From NCBI GenBank assembly GCA_013426015.1, contig CP058998.1, forward strand, positions 1-64,000: 64,000 bases of DNA, in the 5' to 3' direction. The position numbers and the translations under genes were made by a program. Below, piece after piece: positions 52,401 through 60,500 of the stretch; within the stretch, counting starts at the first letter, position 1, and the number at the start of each line of letters is the position of its first letter. Below the pieces are notes generated by a model that saw only the letters and a program-made list of their open reading frames with translations, was not told the origin of the DNA and did no database searches. This DNA comes from Candidatus Fermentimicrarchaeum limneticum (GTDB lineage: Archaea > Micrarchaeota > Micrarchaeia > Burarchaeales > Fermentimicrarchaeaceae).

Positions 52401-55400
52401 ATACCAATATAATGGCTCAAACCCATCCCAGAGTATAGTCAACACAAGCATTTTGGGGCCTTTGGAGGGAAGGTCAATGGGTCTGGGGGACAGCTTGCAG
52501 GAAATGAACCCCGGAGACTGGGTACTCGATTTGCCTTGCTACAACGCAGCGGGCAATAAGATATTCGTGGACCAGGTCAACGAGTCAACAAACAACTACC
52601 ATTACCTCAGGGGCATAAAGTACAGGAAAGGCTACCTCTTTGTTGTAGATTACATGGCATACCCCAAGAGGGAGGGCTACTTCGGCTGCGCGGGCTTCCT
52701 TACAGGCGACTGCTGGGGCTGCTGTGTTCCGTCATGCTTGGATTTGGTGCTCTTCAAGATTGGTTGCTGGCACAACGATCCGCCGTGCAGCCAGTATACG
52801 CCTAACGGATGCCTGTGGTGCCCGAATGACAATACCTGCAACGCATGCCTGTGGTACGACACATGGGAATACCAGAAGACAAGGCTGCTGGTGATGGACA
52901 CAGTCGCAGCACTAGGGTCATTCTACCGAGCGAGGGCAGTGATAGAGCCCGAGGAAAAGGTCACCCTCTGGAAGGCATGGTACGACCCGTGGGGCGTTAT
53001 GACACTTGGTCTGCAATACATCCAAGGCACATCCTCCGAAACACATGGGATAGATGTGGACCAGAACTTCAATGTCTACGTCGCGCTGAAGGGCCAGCGC
53101 AATGGTATAGAAAGGTACCAATTCCAGTTCGCTAATGATCCAAGCCTCAGCTTCAGCGGCGGTTCTTACTCGCTTGTACCGGTAAACACCTGGCAGATGG
53201 CCAACCCGCTCGTGCAATCCCCTGATGTTGACAGGCCGGATGACGTGATAGGCTACCCGGATTTGATAAAGGAGGCAATGATGGCCGGAGTTTCCTGTGA
53301 GGGCTGCTCCATGGAAGGGGCGGTTGAGCCCAGCGTGTGCAAAGGAGAGGTTGAGAAAACCAAAACAAGAGAGGACGAAAACATAAGTATTGGAATTTCA
53401 GGGGGCAGCATATCCGCGGGAGGACCGATTACCAAGCTCACCTCGCCAATCACTCCAGTCTACAGGAGGAACTTCCTCTCCACCAATATAACTGCCTTCC
53501 TGAGAATCGGGTATGATTTCAATGTTCGCAAATACACTGGAGGATGCCCAAGTGGAGGCGCGTTGGCAAGCACAGCAACAATCCACAAGGACCTCAACCT
53601 GACCCAGTACAGCAACAATCTGGAGAGGCTGGTTGAGGGAGGCGGCGCGCACTTCGGGCTGACCAGGCCCAACTATCCCGAACAGCCGCCCAAACCGCCA
53701 AATACCCTGCCGTACCTTGCTTATGACTACCTGACAAACAGGTTCTTCTACAAGCATTTTGTCATGATGGATAATGTAAGCGCTTACATGGGCGGAAGCC
53801 AATACGACCAGTGGCTGCTGAACGCAAGCTACAGGAAGACCTTCCAGACCATGCAGAACCTCTACTATGCTTACCAGTACATATCCACATCCCCCACAAT
53901 TGACCAGTACGGGCTGCAGAATGCAATCTACAACGTGCTGGTGGGCGACTCAGATGCAGCGCCATACGTCAAGCCAGGATTCCAGACAATACCATTCAAC
54001 AACAGCCTTAGCTGGGGCTATCCCTTTGCGTATGTTTTCAGCCCTTCATTCCTGGAGCCGAACCCACTTCCGTTCAAGCCGCAGGATCCGCCTCCGGATT
54101 CAGCAAGCGATTACGAATATCTTGCAATAACCAATGTCTCATCCCTGCAGCTTTCCCTAATATGCGAGGATAGCACATTGACGAACATCACGGTTACCAG
54201 AGTCATAAACAACGCAAGTTTCACAAGCCTGGGAAACTGCCTTACAATCCACGTGATAACCGCAGCCGCTGCTTGGGAGGAGGCATCAATCTTCATTGTT
54301 CCCAGGGATATGTCGCCAGACAACGGATTATGCTTTGAGGTAATAGGCGGTGCCAACAGCTCGCTGTGCAGCACAACAAGGGCATGGTTCAAAAAGTCAA
54401 TACTGCCCAACACCATTGTCTCACAGACCGGTTACGACAAATACATAGAATCTCCGACCAGGTATCCACTGTTTGGTGAGCCATACGCCACATTTCCATC
54501 ATCACTCCTCATCAAGCCGACCAAAATGAGCGGTCCAAGCTTGCTGACAATATACGGTGCGAATGCAAGCCGAAACATCGAGGTGCCCATAGAGAATGAT
54601 AACGCAAGCAGGATAGAAGGTGCTGCGGACATGGCTGGAAGGCAAATCCCGAACCCGCTCCCAATAACGCAGTATGACACCCAAACAATATACGTCAGGC
54701 TTGACAAAAACGCTTCCTTCTCATTCAGCACAAGAAACCAAGCCGGATCAGTGGTGGGCAGCAGTGTCATGCATTACTACTACGAAGCGGAAACGATGCT
54801 GCCGCAATGGATTGTGATGCCTGATGTGGGGGGGAACCTGACAGATATCTACAGCATCCAGAACTGCTCAAGCGGCTGCCTCATCCAATTCTCAAATGAT
54901 TCCAGCGGCAGCCACCTGTTGGGAGAGCTCTATATGTGGGACACCGGGCTGGCATGGGGTCTGATGACAGAAGCTTCCACAGCACTTGGCATACAGCAGA
55001 AGAACCCAGACTTTACATACGCCCCAACAGGAACGATGATACAGGTGATCCCAGATGAGACGGTGAACAGGGATTTCATGATTATAAGCGGGGTTAGCGG
55101 AAAAGGATATCTTGGCGATCAGTTTGAGGTATACAGCGACCCAAGCGTGATTCTCCGCATTGACAACATCACTGCAGGCGAGTGCATAGCCTGCATAGTC
55201 AGCACTGACTGCGGCGGAACAGGAGTCTGCGTCGGAGGAATGTGCGAGTGGGAAGGGATGAAATGCCAGGTTGCCTACCACCCCAGCGGGGAGCCGTGCA
55301 CCGAGTCATTCGTGTGCCCGAGGATAGCATTATTGTTCTTCAACGAATCGCTTGAGGTTGCGTCAACGAAAGACCATGACGAGAACAACGATACGATAAT

Positions 55401-57540
55401 CAGGATTGTCGGCACGGACGACACTGACCAGTATAATCTTATAAACGGTTCCGTGGTACTTGGAAACGGCGTTTACTACAGCTCAATGATGGGGTCCAAC
55501 TTCGTGCAATTCGCCCCTGCTGACAGATACAGTGCCGTGTACATAATAGAGGTGCTCAATGCAACGAGAGGGGAGACCCTCATATTCAGAACCGTCACCA
55601 CCAGAAACGAGGTTGCAAGGATATACGTGCCATCAGACAACTACGCTGCAAAATCATCCATCGGAACAATCCAGCCAAAGCCAAGGAGGCTGAAGATAAC
55701 CTCGGATAATCTCGCTGCAGGCAGGCAGATACAGTACAAAATAAGAGGGACTCGGGGCAACAATGTCATGGTCACTGAGGACAATACCGGAACCACGGGC
55801 ATAGGCGACCCGCTCGTTGGACCGCCGCTGACTCCTCCAGATCCGCTGTTCAAGGATTGCACATTCGAGTTCGATCATATCTATTCCCCAAAAACCGCGG
55901 GCGTGGCATTCAACATAAGGGTCAGAACAAAGGCAACGGCCATATACCCAACTGGAGCTAGCTGCGATTGGACGATGAATACCTGCGACGCCAGCTCCCC
56001 ACTTGCCATGTTCGGGAAGCCGGACGGTGCGTACACCTGCACTTCCGTTGACTTCTCATGGTCCGACAGGGTATTCTGCCTTGATGGTGCATTCAGCAAC
56101 CCCGACAACTACGATAGAGTCGGCGTAATAGGTTATTCAAACAACAATAACGTCGGGTTCGAGGTCAGAGATTGTTGGGCTCAGAAAGTAGCATCCTTCA
56201 CGTTCATAAGTAACGCAGTGGTCTACAACCTTGTCCAGCCATTAGGCGACCCATCGCCAGTTGGCAGCTGGGACTGGAACTGCTTGTGGATAGAGTTTGC
56301 ACCAGGCACCCCGGCAGGCACCAAGATCTATCTGGATTCGTTCTACCTGAGGCCGAAGAATGAGATATGTCCGTTCAACGGCGTTGCTGCAGTCTCCGAC
56401 ACAACCGGCACCATGGTGCCTTTGACTATCGGTCCGTTCAATAATGGTGTTTGGAATGGATTGGTGAGGATAAACAAGGCACAGGCTGACGTTGAAATAA
56501 CCGCAAGCAGCGGTCCTGCCACTGGAACAAGCAACAAGTTCAATGTTACATTTGCTCCGAGTGTAGGTGTTGGATTCGTCACAATCGAGGCTTTCACCCA
56601 CGTGCTTTCCATAGAGATACACGGAGACCCTGGGGAGCACTTCAACATCACGACTGCGCCACTCAACCTTGATGAACCTGCAGTCAGGGGCGCCGAGCCA
56701 GAGCAGATAGGCGTGATAAGTGTGGTGCCGAACGATTTCACTCTAGGGTTCTACCAGAACAGGTCAGGGACCCACATCTACTCCCAGCACGATTCGATTA
56801 TAGCGAACATACCGGACAAAAACTCGCTTGGCCTTCACGACTTCCAGTACAGGTTCTTCGACAGGTTCAACAACACCTTCATAGTTCCTTATATTATATG
56901 GATCAGGCAGCCGACTGCGATTATTATGGAAATCACCACTGTGAGGGACGGAACCAACATAAACAGGACCCAGGTATGGGTGACTGCGCAGCTGCTCTAC
57001 CAGAGGTACGACAAGCCGGATGAGAAGCCCAACATACCGCTGGAGAACAAGCCGATGGAGATCTACGTACAGAATGCCAGCACAACTCAGTACGGCGATG
57101 GCTTCCCGCTTGACCCTGCCGGCTGCGACCCAGGCGTCCCAGGAGTTTGTCCTAACCCGGCTGCGGGCATCACCTACATAGAGGAGAGCAACTGCTCATG
57201 CCCTGACTGGTGGGACGATGAATTAAGCCCTGGCGACTGCAGGCCAAATCCCAGCTGCCACCAGTACGGCAGGCTTTCGGACATAGTGACTGGCAACCCG
57301 GTCTTCATTACAGACACCTCGGGGCGTGTCAACACCACATTCAAGATATACGGGTTTGGAAGGAGGCTGCTGTTCGCTGTGTTCTGGGGCGATAATGAAT
57401 ACGCTCCGTCAATTGAGATAAAGCCGTTCTATGCAGGAGGCCTGTCCGTGGAGATGGGCAGCTTTACGATACTTGAGCCGATACTCCTCTTGCTGACCTC
57501 GCTGGCTTTACTTAAAATCAAGCGAAAGTTTAATAAGTAA
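49417..57540 (+). CDS. Giant (2707-residue) multidomain surface protein
   Basis: A signal peptide (RILLLALVTVFLTSLAF) opens an almost wholly external protein. It has Ig-like beta-sandwich repeats through about residue 650 (for example ARVTVTPPSIKSGDAFDITI-type units), an NHL-like beta-propeller region (about 850-950 and near 1210; AYDNRGNLFIALSN, AIDTDTWGNVYVLGN), and a cysteine cluster (about 1089-1150, CWGCCVPSC). Helical and beta domains follow, then a second cysteine knot-like patch (about 1920-1950, STDCGGTGVCVGGMC) and further beta-sandwiches. One C-terminal TM helix with a basic tail (LEPILLLLTSLALLKIKRKF) ends it. Dozens of sequons suggest glycosylation. Likely a long adhesin or pilus-associated fibre made with the secretion-like genes. 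The GTGG-containing region before ATG 49417 is a weak ribosome site. Confidence 0.72.
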   Translation: MEILRSNVKRILLLALVTVFLTSLAFSLSPVSYLTQTTNVASPQNIGTGITFTCTYTNDSGVTITTGTVQLFVDGALKATSAVGTVSWGYTFGVGESGTHTWSCSATDAFYNAQNVGPSNYVINPTYCSISWASTANYKDGYYKVKTGNNYDVAVQLNPAVAGLSFSIFDPWGGSKPATDFGGGKYGATFGTAGVAPGKYSSISAATPECIGGGLAVSSIASTPLNVSHNDPAKIVVTSGAIPDKNQNDLFSITIQIQDANGYLCDGSYDGEAFVSIENPVGSAQYEKSVGIYQERYNTTGKVPPDYNPKDCTLSSASNCFFIFTETDGATTTFNLLAYPWPQMPDGSINRLIGIDNFVREVTVKLPSDGDVNNLDISESGTLSDNIKVTVNYTAPPVPEAKSFRVTVTPPSIKSGDAFDITIQAVFPNGQIDDSYSDDVIIRREPRPEISLSVYKDIQTVTLVGGVYTYSETVADSKLDFNYSGLYRISALQHDDPTMKGAASLSVASSGLSGLYIVVNPPAVFTGILFDVSATVKDAANNTVTNFTGQLNMSCPPLSTFPVNKTVNITSHDFGVASFLRILANTSGTVTCRIDVYDADTQTTKTFNFDVIMIQPTACVNFSIQPTPTVNPPADVAVSTSTIPPVNDVMKHNLEIGNSLIGYNPATGELEGNYSICLESYYGGTMCFNNTEAQFDKTPVSVCVKEFIYNPEADLRISDRINYNGTADLDETFKHPEVLWGWGYKAFDSATDGTPSVCVGADRYDVEFRPTTPLYTDYFNITVTLPLTSLEPYNITNESILNPHELRSPEALLVLDEKNNGRLAKFELSPPNTLIEAYNALIGGTPIPGATPLTGANAQSIAYDNRGNLFIALSNSPKVQVLKMVRMNPPTLHFSTEFETITSDGQYFFPYAIDTDTWGNVYVLGNTLPDDPDNHICINVYDKDFKLNVSNNCSEKFEGTVRDIAVTEDGASIFIVRDKQMRCDPLCYWVGDSYIYQYNGSNPSQSIVNTSILGPLEGRSMGLGDSLQEMNPGDWVLDLPCYNAAGNKIFVDQVNESTNNYHYLRGIKYRKGYLFVVDYMAYPKREGYFGCAGFLTGDCWGCCVPSCLDLVLFKIGCWHNDPPCSQYTPNGCLWCPNDNTCNACLWYDTWEYQKTRLLVMDTVAALGSFYRARAVIEPEEKVTLWKAWYDPWGVMTLGLQYIQGTSSETHGIDVDQNFNVYVALKGQRNGIERYQFQFANDPSLSFSGGSYSLVPVNTWQMANPLVQSPDVDRPDDVIGYPDLIKEAMMAGVSCEGCSMEGAVEPSVCKGEVEKTKTREDENISIGISGGSISAGGPITKLTSPITPVYRRNFLSTNITAFLRIGYDFNVRKYTGGCPSGGALASTATIHKDLNLTQYSNNLERLVEGGGAHFGLTRPNYPEQPPKPPNTLPYLAYDYLTNRFFYKHFVMMDNVSAYMGGSQYDQWLLNASYRKTFQTMQNLYYAYQYISTSPTIDQYGLQNAIYNVLVGDSDAAPYVKPGFQTIPFNNSLSWGYPFAYVFSPSFLEPNPLPFKPQDPPPDSASDYEYLAITNVSSLQLSLICEDSTLTNITVTRVINNASFTSLGNCLTIHVITAAAAWEEASIFIVPRDMSPDNGLCFEVIGGANSSLCSTTRAWFKKSILPNTIVSQTGYDKYIESPTRYPLFGEPYATFPSSLLIKPTKMSGPSLLTIYGANASRNIEVPIENDNASRIEGAADMAGRQIPNPLPITQYDTQTIYVRLDKNASFSFSTRNQAGSVVGSSVMHYYYEAETMLPQWIVMPDVGGNLTDIYSIQNCSSGCLIQFSNDSSGSHLLGELYMWDTGLAWGLMTEASTALGIQQKNPDFTYAPTGTMIQVIPDETVNRDFMIISGVSGKGYLGDQFEVYSDPSVILRIDNITAGECIACIVSTDCGGTGVCVGGMCEWEGMKCQVAYHPSGEPCTESFVCPRIALLFFNESLEVASTKDHDENNDTIIRIVGTDDTDQYNLINGSVVLGNGVYYSSMMGSNFVQFAPADRYSAVYIIEVLNATRGETLIFRTVTTRNEVARIYVPSDNYAAKSSIGTIQPKPRRLKITSDNLAAGRQIQYKIRGTRGNNVMVTEDNTGTTGIGDPLVGPPLTPPDPLFKDCTFEFDHIYSPKTAGVAFNIRVRTKATAIYPTGASCDWTMNTCDASSPLAMFGKPDGAYTCTSVDFSWSDRVFCLDGAFSNPDNYDRVGVIGYSNNNNVGFEVRDCWAQKVASFTFISNAVVYNLVQPLGDPSPVGSWDWNCLWIEFAPGTPAGTKIYLDSFYLRPKNEICPFNGVAAVSDTTGTMVPLTIGPFNNGVWNGLVRINKAQADVEITASSGPATGTSNKFNVTFAPSVGVGFVTIEAFTHVLSIEIHGDPGEHFNITTAPLNLDEPAVRGAEPEQIGVISVVPNDFTLGFYQNRSGTHIYSQHDSIIANIPDKNSLGLHDFQYRFFDRFNNTFIVPYIIWIRQPTAIIMEITTVRDGTNINRTQVWVTAQLLYQRYDKPDEKPNIPLENKPMEIYVQNASTTQYGDGFPLDPAGCDPGVPGVCPNPAAGITYIEESNCSCPDWWDDELSPGDCRPNPSCHQYGRLSDIVTGNPVFITDTSGRVNTTFKIYGFGRRLLFAVFWGDNEYAPSIEIKPFYAGGLSVEMGSFTILEPILLLLTSLALLKIKRKFNK

Positions 57541-57561
57541 AAAAAGGGATATATTATACTG

Positions 57562-60500
57562 ATGAGAATCAATAGGCTCCCAGTGAATATCCTATTCATT
57601 CTTTTACCTATTTTTCTATTTTCAACACCAGCCTACGCGAGCATGGGCGACATCTCAATCTGCTTCCCGTTCTTCCTTCTTTTGGCTTTGCTCATGGCAG
57701 GCATGCTGGCCCAAGGCAGGAGCCCGCTTGTGGGTTTTGACATATCCCTCTCCAAACCGCCTGCAGAGATAAAATCCACCTCCTACAAGTTCAAGTCCTT
57801 TACATCCGGAGGTTTCGACACGGTTGCGAAGGCGAGGAATGAGATAGGCGGAGGTACACATCTCACAAGAGGTATTGGTTGGGTCGCCAATAAGTTCGCC
57901 CAAGGGGCAGGGAAGGCTGCTTCAGCAGCAAGTGGCGGAAAATACGGATCCAAGCTGGCGAAGGAAGGTTCTAAGTTTACCAGAACTATGGCACGAAGCG
58001 GTGCCCTTGCCGCTGTAACCGGCGGTAGATTTGGAGGAGGCTACCGCGGCACTCTGGAAAAGGAGAAGGAAGCTAAAGATACCAAAGTGAAGAGCCTGAG
58101 GGAGCAGTTGGGTTACTCCTCTGCTGGCAAAGTGAATCTTGTGCAGGCAATGAGCAGAGTCCGGGAACTTCAGAATAAGAAAGCCAGCGGCAAGAAACTC
58201 AAGGCATCCGAAACAAGGGAGCTCAACAAACTCCGAGAGTTGGTAGGGGCAAGGGCGATTGTAAGAGCAAAGAAGAAGGAGGTCGGAGAACTGGGTGCGA
58301 GGCAGGCGAAGACCCAGAAAAGGATAGCTGAACTGCGTGGCAAGATGGGAAGTGGCCCGTTGACCACTGCAGAATTGAGTGAACTTAAAAGTCTGGAGAA
58401 AATTAAGCTCACTGAGAAGGAGGAAAAACGCCTCAAAAGTCTGAGAACTGAGCTTGGCGCTCTTGAAGCGAAGTACGCAAAAGCAACAACGAGAAAGAGC
58501 GATTTGAGAAATCTTGCCAAACAGATGCATGAGGCACGGAAGAAATCCGACATGTATAACGTTGCGCTAACGCAGCTGAACAAATACGTCGGATATCTTG
58601 ATGACATAGGCGGCGCAAAGGGAAGGATAAAGATGATGGCGTACGCTCCCGCGGCTGCTGCCGGATTCACCTATCTCGGGGCGAAATACCCTGTCGCAAG
58701 CGTGAAAAAAGCTGCTGACAAGAGGAAGACAAGAAAGGAACTGGAAAAGATGGACGTGACAGGAAAGGCCCTAAAAAAACGTTTGACAAAGGATGAAAGG
58801 AAAACGCTTGGCACTCTAAGGAAGAAAGATCCCGCCACGCTTACCACGCAAGAGAAAGACCAGCTTAAGAAACTTAACCTTAGGGACAGATACTTGATAC
58901 TGAGCCGTCCCAGTGCCCTATCAATGATATTCAACCCCAAGGGGGAGAGAAAAAGGGACATAGCAAAAGTTGCAGCATACCGATACGGAAAGAGGATTTT
59001 TGTTGCCACGCCGTGGAACCTTGTAAAGGAGAACATTCCGGCTAACCAGCTGATAAGTACTATGCTGCAATCATATACCTTCAAGCCTGGGTTGGAACAC
59101 AAGCTGGCATCAGCCGAGGACAAACAAATACAGATTCATAGGAACATAAAGATACTCAAGGATGCCAGCAGCACCACTACCCAGAAGCGCACTGCGCTTA
59201 CCGATATAAAACACCTTGAGAAGGACCTGCAGAAAGACATGAGAACTTTGGACGGAAGGGTGGTGCACCGGGCGATTCTGTCCGGCAAGGCAGATAGACT
59301 AGAAAAGGCGAATAAAAAGATAAAAGAAAAAACTGCGGAAATAGAAAAACTTCTGAAGGGAAACGATCCCTCAAAGCGCAAGAAGATAGATGTCAGGATA
59401 GAACAACTTAAGAAATTGAGGGCAGACCGAGATAAGCTTATATTCGGAGACAGGGCGAAAATTAAAGAAATTGATAACGAAATAGACGGCATAAATACAG
59501 AACTCGAGAAACTCAGGAAACAGAGAGAAAAGTTAGTGGGAAAAATCGAATCCGACAAGATTGGCAAGCATATAAACGATTCAGTGCAGATTGGAAAATC
59601 CGAAAGCTTCGAGGAGGACGTAAGCAATGTTGAGGGAAAGATGGAAAAAACTCAGCAAAAAATGAGGGAATTGGAAGACAGGGGAATGAAAGGTAATGCC
59701 GAGCATAAAAAGCTGGCTGACGAACTTAGGAACTTATACCTAATCAAAGACCCAATCAAAGCGAATATTCTGCGTTCTAAGGATTTGGAGAGCAATATCA
59801 GCGAACTAAGATCGAAACAGACAGATATCCTAAGCAAGAGTGTCGCGATAACCGGAGAACTCGCAGCAATTAATAAGGCTGACAAACTCACGGATAAAAT
59901 AGATATAAAAAACGACGAATTAAAGAAAAAAAGGAATGAGATAGCGTCCTTCCGAATTGCATTGAAAGACGCCTCACTGCCTGCTCTGAAGAGGCTTGCT
60001 TCAGAAAAAAGAGTCAAAGAACTCCAAAAAGAGCTGAATAAACTGGATAAGGAAAAAGACAGACTGGAGAAAAAGAGGTCAAAACTTGAGGAAAAAGGCA
60101 TTATACCGACGCGCAGATTGCTTCACGCATACGATAAACTGGGCAAAGCTGATAGATGGGTCTCTGATAGGGACCTAGTCCTAGGTTCTACCAAGGAGGA
60201 GAGCGAGAATCTGAAAGATGACTGGGAAAGACAGTCATCCGTCGGAACAGCACGTTTAGTTGACACTTGGAGGGCAAAGGTTAACGCGAGCAAAGAATGG
60301 GAGAAATCAAGAGTGGTCAACGGCGAATTAGTCACTGAGACCAAATGGCGCCGGAATCCGGAATCGCTGGCGATACGCGGAATTAACTTTGGCAAAAGCG
60401 GACTAGAGAAAACGCAGGAGTTCAGGCATATCGCGTCAACATGGGAAAACGTCATAGCTCCGATGCTTATCAGCATAGGCAGGGAAGAAGCCAAAAAGAA